Source of the DNA: Oceanispirochaeta sp. M1
GTDB lineage: Bacteria; Spirochaetota; Spirochaetia; DSM-2461
Assembly (NCBI RefSeq): GCF_003346715.1
Contig: NZ_QQPQ01000003.1
Location: forward strand, 1 to 64,000
DNA length: 64,000 nucleotides
Direction: 5' to 3'
The stretch's first letter is position 1. Each line of letters starts with the position of its first letter. This document shows, one piece after another, positions 55,574 through 62,858 of the stretch. The position numbers and the translations under genes are program-made. A model generated the notes under the pieces. The model saw only the letters and a list, made by a program, of their open reading frames with translations, had not been told where the DNA came from and did not search any database.

Positions 55574-56300
55574 CCCTCCCAAATACAAAAAAAAATATCC
55601 GATACGGACCGCCCCTGTTACGCCAAACCTTCCTCGCCAACTGCTGCACAAAACCGGAATGATTACACCAGCCACATCCCTCCATTCCCGCTCTTACAAA
55701 ATGAGTACAACAGTGGGTTCCAAGAGCCGGAACTCCGGGGTCTCCCCCTATGGGGCTGCTCCGCAGTCGTCCTCCAGATCCGCCGCTGCCGGCGTTCCTG
55801 GTCCGGACGCCTGCTCCCGCATCCCCATCATTTTTCTCGCTGGCAGATCCGCAAATCGCCGCCCACGGCTTTCCTTTGCGGGCCTGGTTGGACTCATTTG
55901 CAGTCAGCTGCTCAGGCAAACCTCCTGTTTGCCATTTTCTCCCTCATATTCCTGGAATGTGTTAGTCCTACTCACAAGGCCGAGTGTCTTGTCCCAAGAT
56001 TTATTTTCCAGGCAAAGAGAGTGGGGGAAGGAGTAGAGGCCTCATTCGCAAGGCCTACTTTCAGGCGGGCTCCACCGGACGGGCAGGCCTGCAAGGATGG
56101 GTATATTAATGATGCCCCCCTCCCGTCCCCCGTTGGGGGAAGCGTCCGCTTCCACCCGCTTGAAAGAACTTCTTGCAAAGGAAAACTGATAACCCTGACC
56201 CCGACCTACGGGTACTGCTGCGCAGACCCCGTAGGCCGTAGGAATCTTTTTAGAATTTCAAATTACTCTGAAGGGGGGGGGGATTTATTTAGGGCTTGAA
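55574..56300. other. GC-rich non-coding block with strong hairpins
   Basis: No convincing gene. 55741-55800 is 42/60 G+C, far above the flanks. Open frames occur on both strands, as expected from GC-rich DNA, without recognisable domains. Structures: CCCCC-gtt-GGGGG and GAAGCG-tc-CGCTTC (about 56125-56155), and a long hairpin at 56205-56235. The last has CCTACGGG pairing with CCCGTAGG, a 2x2 internal loop, then CTGC/GCAG around a 3-nt loop. Possible origins are a structured RNA, a REP-like hairpin, or the remains of an element from a GC-rich donor. Confidence 0.5.
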
Positions 56301-56795
56301 TTGATACTGGTAAAAATGAGATGTATGAAGCTTATCTATGAGAGTTCTTACTTTTAAGCATTCTCCCTTTCTTCTTCTTATATTTATTCTTTATTTCTTT
56401 ATAAGTCTTTTTATTCTTTTATATACATTTATACATTAAGAATTATAAAAAGATTATAAAAGAGATAGGAAAGAATAGAATTCTAGAGAGATTTAGTAGC
56501 CTTCACTAATTCATGTATACTCTGTAGGTATGCCATGCAGAAAGGGTGTAAGGGGAATTTAAAATAATCCTAAATGTATAATAATGTATAAAAAAATCCA
56601 CAATAAATCTTTTTTAAATCATGACACATCCCATTAAAAATACGATAAGATGGATAAAAGAAAAGGCGGAAAGATGTCGCCATTCAATAAACAATAATTC
56701 TCCTTTGGAGCTAGGATGAAAATACAAGACTTAAAGTATCATCCATTTTTTGCATCCTTTCACAATACTCTCTGGAATAGAAGAGGAGTTTTAAA
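56301..56795. other. AT-rich region with repeated ATGTATA boxes
   Basis: No gene seen. ATGTATA occurs at 56513-56519 and twice in 56571-56590. Two inverted copies (TATACAT and TATACAT) fall within 56422-56438. The boxes and the AT-richness resemble an iteron or origin-like region but no replication gene is adjacent. The last 15 bp hold a GAGGAG box for the next gene. Confidence 0.4.
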
Positions 56796-58316
56796 ATGAC
56801 AATCAATCAAATAAAAGAACTTCTCAAGCAGGGAGAAAGCCTCAACTGTGAATTCAAAGAAGCAGAGAATGAACTTCCTGGAAATCTATTTGAAACGATT
56901 TGTGCTTTTCTCAATACTGATGGTGGAACCATTCTTCTGGGTGTTACTGATAAGGGGGAGATAAAAGGAATTAATCCAGCTCAAAAGGATCAAATGAAAG
57001 CCAATCTGGCTAATCTTTCCAATAATCCCCAGAAGCTGGATCTTCCCTATCTCCTTTTTCCCAAGGATTATGAATTTGAAGGTAAGTGGATTATTACAGT
57101 GCAGGTGCCTTTAAGCTCACAATTACATAAGACAGGAGGGTATATTTACCTCCGTAGTGAAGACGGTGACTACCGCGTAAGAGGAACGGAGCAGTTAGCT
57201 GGACTAATCAACCGCAAGCTGGGACTATTTTCTGAACAAAAGCCCCAGCCTTTTGCAACAATAGAAGATCTGCGGTCTGAGCTTTTTGATAAAGCCAGAG
57301 CTTTGATGCACAGCTACAATTCCCGGCATCCCTGGTTACAGTTGAGCAATGAGGAGCTGCTTAAGATCGGGGGATTCTATACAGATGACAAGGAGACGGG
57401 TAAAAGGTGCCTTTCACTGGCCGCACTCCTTTTTTTTGGTAATGACCTAGCCATACAGAGAGCTGTTCCGGCTTATAAATTCGATTGTCTTTTACGTCGT
57501 AATGATGTGGAACGCTATGATGATCGGGTGGATGTTAGAACTAATCTGATTGATGCCTATGACATTATAATGGAGTTTATTGAAAAGCATATGAATGATC
57601 CCTTTTATCTTGAAGGGGATATGCGAATCAGCTTACGTGACAAAATCTTTCGGGAAGCCATTTCCAATGTAATTTCACACCGTGACTATATAAGTGCCTC
57701 CCCTGGGCGGCTAATGATCTATAAGGACAAAGTCATCTTTGACAATCCCTGCACTCAGCACTTTTTCGGTGAGATCACACCTGATAATTTACAACCTTAT
57801 TCCCATAATCCAGTTATCTGTAAATTTATGATCCAGCTGGGACGTTTTGATGAACTCGGTTCTGGAGTGAGGAACATCAATAAATATCTGCCTCTCTACT
57901 CAAATGGTTCCAAACCTGTTTTTAATGAGGATAAACAATACTTTAAACTGGTTCTTCCTTTAGAGGGTCCAGTCAAGGGTCCAGTCAAGGGTCCAGTCAA
58001 GGGTCCAGTCAAGGGTCCAGTCAAGGGTCCAGTCAAGGGTCCAGTCAAGGGTCCAGTCAAGGGTCCAGTCGAATTGGATAATTTACAGAGACAAATCTTG
58101 TCTGTTTGTAAAAAACAGGCCTTATCTCGGGAAGAGATATTAAATCAACTGGGTATAGAAGTTTCCGGTCACTTTAAACGGAAGTTAAAGTCTCTTCTTG
58201 AACAAGTGTATCTTGAATATACCATCCCGGGAAAACCGACAAGTCGATTACAAAAATATAGACTAACTCCAAAAGGAAGAAAAATATCAATTTCAATAGA
58301 CATAGATAAGTCTTAA
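56796..58316 (+). CDS. AlbA_2 / RecG-like ATP-binding protein with GPVK repeats
   Basis: 506 residues. The N-terminal AlbA_2 (Schlafen-like) domain has LNCEFKEAENELP and FLNTDGGTILLGVTDKG (about 15-60). A GHKL-like C-terminal ATPase domain (HATPase_c_4 type) has FREAISNVISHRDY and FDELGSGVRNI (about 285-370). A run of nine GPV(K) units (391-425) leads to a winged-helix tail. Usually annotated as an RNA-binding or RecG-like transcriptional regulator. The biological role is unsettled; several Schlafen-like bacterial proteins lie in defence islands. A strong GAGGAG precedes the ATG. Confidence 0.82.
   Translation: MTINQIKELLKQGESLNCEFKEAENELPGNLFETICAFLNTDGGTILLGVTDKGEIKGINPAQKDQMKANLANLSNNPQKLDLPYLLFPKDYEFEGKWIITVQVPLSSQLHKTGGYIYLRSEDGDYRVRGTEQLAGLINRKLGLFSEQKPQPFATIEDLRSELFDKARALMHSYNSRHPWLQLSNEELLKIGGFYTDDKETGKRCLSLAALLFFGNDLAIQRAVPAYKFDCLLRRNDVERYDDRVDVRTNLIDAYDIIMEFIEKHMNDPFYLEGDMRISLRDKIFREAISNVISHRDYISASPGRLMIYKDKVIFDNPCTQHFFGEITPDNLQPYSHNPVICKFMIQLGRFDELGSGVRNINKYLPLYSNGSKPVFNEDKQYFKLVLPLEGPVKGPVKGPVKGPVKGPVKGPVKGPVKGPVKGPVELDNLQRQILSVCKKQALSREEILNQLGIEVSGHFKRKLKSLLEQVYLEYTIPGKPTSRLQKYRLTPKGRKISISIDIDKS
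57966..58070 (+). repeat. 12-bp tandem repeat, nine units, in frame
   Basis: Eight identical GGTCCAGTCAAG units plus a final 9-bp partial unit, with no base differences between units. Encodes the GPVK linker. Gain or loss of units keeps the reading frame, so the linker between ATPase and winged helix can change length by slippage. Confidence 0.97.
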
Positions 58317-58620
58317 TGAGCATAATACATCAAACAAAATAACATTATCACTTCAAACACCTTTGGCTTCCTGGAGAAAGTGAATTCGTAAGTATTTAAT
58401 AATTTTCTGTAGATGTAGAAAGAGGTTTTCAGAATTAAGCGTAAGCGCTAATATCTGCTAGGATGGTTAATTGCTTTCTTCCGACAATCTAATACAAATC
58501 CTAAAAATCGATCGACCATCACGATACTGCTTACATCTTTTGGACTATTCTTTACCATAAAGATTGCTCCCTGGATTTTTTTCTTCTCAGGATAGAAAAT
58601 CCCTGTCATGATACAAGTAT
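58317..58620. other. Spacer between AlbA_2 gene and primase-helicase gene
   Basis: A possible 53-codon frame runs on the minus strand from 58609 to 58448 (MTGIFYPEKKKIQGAIF...), unrecognised and without a ribosome-binding site, so probably chance. No good promoter or ribosome-binding site precedes the primase-helicase start. Confidence 0.3.
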
Positions 58621-61041
58621 ATGGCTTCTATGGAAATGGATAAGATAACATCGTTAAAGGCAGAAATATCATCTCTAGAAATGCAGCTGTCAAATAAGAA
58701 AACCGAACTCAAAAAGCTTCTTTCAGAAACTTCCTCCAATCATTCTGATCAAGGTGAAGAGATTAATAATATTTCATCTCCAGATGAGAAGATAAAGCTG
58801 TTTCGTTCTCTCTTCTCTGGCCGGGATGATGTATATGCCAAACGTTTCGAATCTGCTGTTTCCGGTCAATCCGGATATCAGCCTGCCTGCCAGAATGAAT
58901 GGAAAGAGGGAATTTGTGAAAAACCAAAAATCAAATGTGCCTCCTGTCTCCAGAGGCAGTTTATTCCTGTTAGCGATGAAATCATCTCTTTTCATCTTAA
59001 GGGAGAAGCTCCCCCCGAAGAAACCTGGCGTAAACCAAAACCCTTTGTCATGGGAATCTACCCCTTGCTCCCAGATGAAACCTGCCGATTTTTAGCATTA
59101 GATTTTGACAAGGAAAACTGGCAGCAAGATGTCCAGACATTTTTAGAAACCTGTAGTGAAGAAGGGATTCCAGCCAGCCTTGAGAGATCTCGCTCTGGGA
59201 ATGGGGGACATGTATGGATTTTTTTCAACGAAGCGATCCAAGCCCGACAAGCTAGAAATCTAGGCTCTATGCTCCTCACGAAATCCCTGGATAACCGTCC
59301 GGAAATCGGTCTCGACTCATTCGACCGATTCTTTCCGAATCAGGACACCATGCCAAGAGGTGGCTTTGGAAATCTAATTGCTTTGCCCCTTCAAAAGATG
59401 GCCAGGCAAAAAAAACATTCAGTGTTTATAAATGAAGACTTCCAACCTTTTGAAGATCAATGGAGCTTCCTCTCTTCCATCCAGAAGATGAGTAGACACG
59501 ATGTTGATAATTACCTTGCGATGGCCATGGGAAATCAAAACTCTATACTACCCGTATCCCATGATCAGGAGGATGAGAATCTTCCCTGGATGAAATCATC
59601 AAAATCCAACTATCCTCCAATTGAAACTCCACTTCCTGTATCCACCAAGGTAATCCTCTCAAATCAGATATTTTTGGATTACACAGGTCTACCCCCTATT
59701 CTCAGAAATAGAATACTGAGGCTTGCTTCATTCTCTAATCCCGAATTCTACAAGGCCCAAGCCATGAGATTACCGACCTGGAATAAACCTCGGATTCTCC
59801 ATTGTTATGAACAAAAAGGATCTTATATTGCTCTTCCAATAGGCTGCCTTGATGCTTTAAAGAAACTCTTAGAGCATTATAAAATTAAACTCCTATTTGA
59901 AGAGAAAAGAAATAAGGGAAAGACCATAAGCTGTAAATTTCAGGGGGCGCTTCTTGATGAACAGCAACGGGCCGCTGAAGTACTTACTAAATACAACACC
60001 GGTGTTCTTTCGGCAACAACAGCGTTTGGTAAAACCGTTCTGGCTTTATGGCTCATCGCAGAGAGGGGAGTAAATACTCTTGTTCTTGTCCATCGCAAGC
60101 AGCTTATGGATCAATGGGTCCAAAGAGCTCAGCAATTTCTAGATCTTTCAAAAAAAGAGATCGGTTGTTTTGGTGGAGGTCGCAAGAAACGAACAGGGAT
60201 ACTGGATATCGCCGTCATACAAAGTGTTAGCCGTAAAGGGGAAATTGTAGATTGGCTTGATGAATATGGACAGATCATCGTTGATGAGTGTCATCATATA
60301 TCTGCCGTCTCCTTTGAACAGGCCATCCGGCAGAGTCCCGCATATTACAAACTCGGATTATCGGCAACTCTCACCCGTAAGGATGGACAGCATCCGATCA
60401 TATTCATGAACCTGGGAGATGTTCGCTACTCTGTGAGTGCTAAGAAGCAAGCTGCTACCAGATCTTTTACGCATAAGGTGATCCCCAGAGAGACTGACTT
60501 CCATGTAGACTTTGCTGAGAGCGCTTCTGATAGGATACAGGATCTGTTTAGGATTCTTGCTGGTGATGAAAGCAGAAATGATTTTATTCTTTCAGACATC
60601 AAGAATGCCATTTTCAGGAAGCAGAAGATACTTGTCATTACTGAACGAAAAGAACACCTGGAGCAGCTTTCAAAAAAACTGAAAGCATTCACAGACAATC
60701 TGTTTATCCTCCAAGGTGGGTTGGGTAAAAAGCAAATTAAAGCTGTAATGCAAGGTATCGAGAAGATTACTGATGATCAAGATATCGTAATTCTCGCGAC
60801 TGGTCGCTATCTAGGTGAGGGCTTCGATCTTCCCTTTCTCGAGACTCTTTTTCTTACTTTCCCTGTGTCCTGGAAAGGGACTCTGACTCAGTATGCCGGA
60901 CGCCTTCACAGAGAATACCATGGGAAAGAAGAGGTTATGATTTACGATTATGTAGATGCGCAGGTGCCTGTCCTTTCAAGGATGTTTCAGAAACGTATAA
61001 AGGGATATAAGGCTTTAGGATACACAATAAAGGATAGTTGA
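58621..61041 (+). CDS. TOTE-type archaeo-eukaryotic primase fused to SF2 helicase
   Basis: 806 residues. A coiled coil (about 5-40) precedes a zinc-type cluster Cys90, 99, 106, 109. An AEP primase core follows, with Asp161/Asp163 in LDFDKENW and His197 in GNGGHVWIFF, then the RGGFGNLIALPLQ block typical of the TOTE primases. The C-terminal half is a DEAD-like SF2 helicase: AFGKTVLAL (Walker A), VDECHHIS, GLSATLTRKDG, and QYAGRLHR (motif VI). TOTE proteins are proposed conflict or anti-mobile-element enzymes. No nuclease domain is recognisable here. The start has no visible ribosome-binding site. Confidence 0.85.
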   Translation: MASMEMDKITSLKAEISSLEMQLSNKKTELKKLLSETSSNHSDQGEEINNISSPDEKIKLFRSLFSGRDDVYAKRFESAVSGQSGYQPACQNEWKEGICEKPKIKCASCLQRQFIPVSDEIISFHLKGEAPPEETWRKPKPFVMGIYPLLPDETCRFLALDFDKENWQQDVQTFLETCSEEGIPASLERSRSGNGGHVWIFFNEAIQARQARNLGSMLLTKSLDNRPEIGLDSFDRFFPNQDTMPRGGFGNLIALPLQKMARQKKHSVFINEDFQPFEDQWSFLSSIQKMSRHDVDNYLAMAMGNQNSILPVSHDQEDENLPWMKSSKSNYPPIETPLPVSTKVILSNQIFLDYTGLPPILRNRILRLASFSNPEFYKAQAMRLPTWNKPRILHCYEQKGSYIALPIGCLDALKKLLEHYKIKLLFEEKRNKGKTISCKFQGALLDEQQRAAEVLTKYNTGVLSATTAFGKTVLALWLIAERGVNTLVLVHRKQLMDQWVQRAQQFLDLSKKEIGCFGGGRKKRTGILDIAVIQSVSRKGEIVDWLDEYGQIIVDECHHISAVSFEQAIRQSPAYYKLGLSATLTRKDGQHPIIFMNLGDVRYSVSAKKQAATRSFTHKVIPRETDFHVDFAESASDRIQDLFRILAGDESRNDFILSDIKNAIFRKQKILVITERKEHLEQLSKKLKAFTDNLFILQGGLGKKQIKAVMQGIEKITDDQDIVILATGRYLGEGFDLPFLETLFLTFPVSWKGTLTQYAGRLHREYHGKEEVMIYDYVDAQVPVLSRMFQKRIKGYKALGYTIKDS

Positions 61042-61416
61042 GATCCATTTATTTAAGCCAATAGCAAAATATAAATAAATTGCTGGTCTTTTTACTTTCT
61101 AATTTCAGGTCACCGTTTGTTCCTATCTATTAAGTGATGGTTTAGATAAAGAGCTGTAATTAAACTAATAGTGTATTTACAGCCCCTTTATTAAACTGTG
61201 AAATCAATATCATAAGCTCCCCCCCTTTTTCCAACGGATTGTCTCCGGGTGAGTATCATGGCTGTGAAGAACCTGTAAAGGCCACAGCCCTTCGGGTGCC
61301 TGCGGCAGCCTGTACAGAACCATTCACCTCCATGATAAGAGTTGGGCAAGCCGTTGGCAAAAGAGGAAAGGCTTCTTTTGCCGAAGTTTTGGACCAATCT
61401 TTTAGGAAGATTCTGT
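61042..61416. other. Non-coding or decayed sequence before the RHH-like gene
   Basis: A frame from 61239 to 61430 ends in RGKASFAEVLDQSFRKILYEKE and overlaps the start of the next small gene. It has no recognisable domain and a GC-rich 5' part (about 61290-61320). It may be the tail of a lost upstream partner gene. Confidence 0.3.
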
Positions 61417-61659
61417 ATGAAAAAGAATGATAGGAAGGTGTACACGCCACAGATAGATGAAGAATAGGTCTTCATGTTGCGCCGGGTGGCCTGGGCAGCT
61501 GAAAAGCCCATGACCAAGTCTCTGGATGCCTGTATTCAGAACATCGTGAGTAATCTGGATAGAAAGGCTGTCTGCTCCGCCTGTAAGGATCATAGATGCC
61601 TTGAATGTCCTATTTCCTGGGAGGATAGGAAGTCTGAAATCGATTGTATCTTACTTTAA
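61417..61659 (+). pseudogene. Small ribbon-helix-helix candidate with Cys cluster and in-frame TAG
   Basis: From the ATG at 61417: MKKNDRKVYTPQIDEE, a TAG, then VFMLRRVAWAAEKPMTKSLD and further to CSACKDHRCLECPI before the final stop. Read through the TAG it has one strand (KVYTPQI) and two helices (EE-LRRVAWAAEKP, PMTKSLDACIQNIVSNL), like a ribbon-helix-helix DNA-binding protein. Four cysteines in the tail could bind metal. Restart at the ATG at 61474 would give 61 residues without the strand. Probably broken by one base change. Confidence 0.5.
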
Positions 61660-61684
61660 TTATTAACTTGAATTGATCTAGCAA

Positions 61685-61707
61685 TATCCCCTTTACTCAA
61701 GGGGATA
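61685..61707. terminator. Hairpin between the RHH-like gene and repeat copy 1
   Basis: Perfect TATCCCC / GGGGATA stem (61685-61691 and 61701-61707) with a 9-nt loop. There is no T-run on either side, so it may mark the repeat boundary rather than end transcription. Confidence 0.4.
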
Positions 61708-61714
61708 CTGCATG

Positions 61715-61906
61715 GAGCCATTCCTCCTTTTCACCCATGATAAGATTTCTTTTGAAAAACCAGAACTCTCAAGTGATAACAAGTGTCCGGCAGTATTTTG
61801 GTAATGCCGGACTGGATCTATGCTTTTTTCAATCATCTCTATGTCATGACTCTAGCGAGTTCTTATCACCCTGGGGGGTAGGGAATACCCTACCTTTGCG
61901 ATCCTG
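61715..61906. repeat. 192-bp structured direct repeat, copy 1
   Basis: Matches copy 2 at an exact offset of 952 bp, with 176 of 192 positions identical and no gaps. Hairpin A: GTCCGGCA (61785-61792) with TGCCGGAC (61805-61812); all nearby differences fall in the loop. Hairpin B: GGTAGGG (61877-61883), loop AATA, CCCTACC (61888-61894). Copy 2 has CCTAGGG/CCCTAGG here, two compensated base-pair changes. Confidence 0.95.
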
Positions 61907-61940
61907 AAAGTCATGATGGTTGAATTGGTCGGTCATGTAC
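61907..61940 (-). pseudogene. Relic of an integrase 3' end
   Basis: Right after repeat copy 1 the minus strand reads MTDQFNHHDFQD, matching the integrase C-terminal MTDHYTHFNHSDFQD but without the HYTH segment that holds the catalytic tyrosine. It joins the repeat at the hexamer ATCCTG. In the intact locus that hexamer occurs twice (62853 and 62902), so 49 bp have been lost between them. Confidence 0.75.
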
Positions 61941-61977
61941 AATTCTATATACTTTTCCTAATTACAAAATGTTGAAT

Positions 61978-62006
61978 TTGATTATTCCTATCCGTCGTAA
62001 TACTAT
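61978..62006 (+). promoter_or_regulatory. Promoter of the orphan antitoxin gene
   Basis: -35 TTGATT (61978-61983), 17-bp spacer, -10 TACTAT (62001-62006), giving a leader of about 28 nt before the ATG at 62042. It lies inside the cassette, so the gene travels with its promoter. Confidence 0.6.
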
Positions 62007-62041
62007 AGTTACAGGATATTGAATTATTGATCGGATAAATT

Positions 62042-62665
62042 ATGGATAAAGTAACAGTCAAAGTAGAATCATATGTCAAGCATCTCAATTATGGGGAAGT
62101 ATTTACTTTCAGAACTGTGTTGAAACATACAAATAATGCTCCCAAAGATACGGTGAATCATGCTCTTAAAAAAGAGATCAATAATAATAACATTATCCAT
62201 ATAAGAAAAGGCATCTATGCTAAGCCAAAAATGAGTCGATTCGGTCCTCTTCCTATTGGACCTGATAAAGTGGTTCAGGTATTAGCCAAGGAAAATAGAG
62301 CAGCAATATATCCCTCTGGTGCCTTTGCTTTAAATGCTCTTGGCCTTACAACTCAAATTCCCATGACCCATTCCTATATAGCAACGAAACGAATCTCGTC
62401 GTTTAAGCATTCATCAGGACAAGTCTCCATACGCTATTCTCAGGCTCTGTCGAAAGCAGTTACCATCTTCCGTGGAGTGAACAAGGATGAGAAGGATAGA
62501 GCTATTTTATTCTGGATATCACTGGAGTATCTTGGTGATCGAGAGGCTAACACTATGCATGAATCATTAAAGAAGGTTTTTAATAATCTATCTCCTAAAA
62601 CCCAGGAGAAATTTATTAAGTCTCTCGGCCGCAAATTGGCCTGGTCAGAAAAGATTCTTATATAG
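62042..62665 (+). CDS. DUF6088 / AbiEi-like antitoxin, orphan
   Basis: 207 residues with an N-terminal winged-helix domain (VFTFRTVLKHTNNAPKDTVNHALKK, then IIHIRKGIYAKP) and a C-terminal AbiEi-like domain (AAIYPSGAFALNALGLTTQIPMTHSYIATKR). DUF6088 proteins normally precede an AbiEii-type nucleotidyltransferase toxin. Here the next feature, starting 1 bp after the stop, is repeat copy 2, and no toxin gene is present. It is the only gene between the two repeats. Could protect against incoming AbiE-type toxins, or be a regulator. Confidence 0.8.
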   Translation: MDKVTVKVESYVKHLNYGEVFTFRTVLKHTNNAPKDTVNHALKKEINNNNIIHIRKGIYAKPKMSRFGPLPIGPDKVVQVLAKENRAAIYPSGAFALNALGLTTQIPMTHSYIATKRISSFKHSSGQVSIRYSQALSKAVTIFRGVNKDEKDRAILFWISLEYLGDREANTMHESLKKVFNNLSPKTQEKFIKSLGRKLAWSEKILI

Positions 62666-62666
62666 A

Positions 62667-62858
62667 GAGTCATTCCTCCTTTTCATTCATGATAAGATTT
62701 CTTTTGAAAAACCAGAACTCTCAAGTGATAACAAGTGTCCGGCAGTGTGTTGGCAATGCCGGACCGGATCTATGCTTTTTTCAATCATCTCTATGTCATG
62801 ACTCTAGCGGGCTCTTATCACTCTGGGGCCTAGGGAATACCCTAGGTTTATGATCCTG
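62667..62858. repeat. 192-bp structured direct repeat, copy 2
   Basis: Starts 1 bp after the antitoxin stop codon and includes the last codons and stop of the integrase gene (minus strand). Hairpin A: GTCCGGCA (62737-62744) with TGCCGGAC (62757-62764). Hairpin B: CCTAGGG (62829-62835), loop AATA, CCCTAGG (62840-62846), directly after the integrase stop. An outer pairing AGTGATAA / TTATCACT is possible in this copy. Confidence 0.95.

Larger units (their letters stand above)
61715..62858. mobile_element. Repeat-flanked single-gene cassette
   Basis: Copy 1 of the 192-bp repeat, integrase relic, promoter, orphan antitoxin gene, and copy 2, which abuts the intact integrase. The arrangement suits insertion or duplication at a fixed end sequence by the neighbouring recombinase, or homologous exchange between repeats. 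No third copy was found in the window. Confidence 0.65.

Noticed and set aside
55574-56300. Open frames of 70-133 codons on both strands
   Set aside because: They overlap one another in a GC-rich block, lack ribosome-binding sites and show no domain pattern.
57966-58070. CRISPR-like or non-coding satellite array
   Set aside because: Units are 12 bp with no spacers and lie in frame inside a clear gene.
58437-58452. LacI/CcpA-like operator (TTAAGCGTAAGCGCTAA)
   Set aside because: The symmetry is imperfect, there is no promoter next to it, and no LacI-family gene is present.
55410-61659. Alternative genetic code with reassigned stops
   Set aside because: Only two small genes carry internal stops. 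All large neighbours end normally at TAA, TAG or TGA, so ordinary decay is more likely.
61715-62858. Classical integron attC/attI sites
   Set aside because: Neither repeat shows recognisable paired core boxes, and the neighbouring recombinase looks like an island or phage integrase. Kept only as an analogy.
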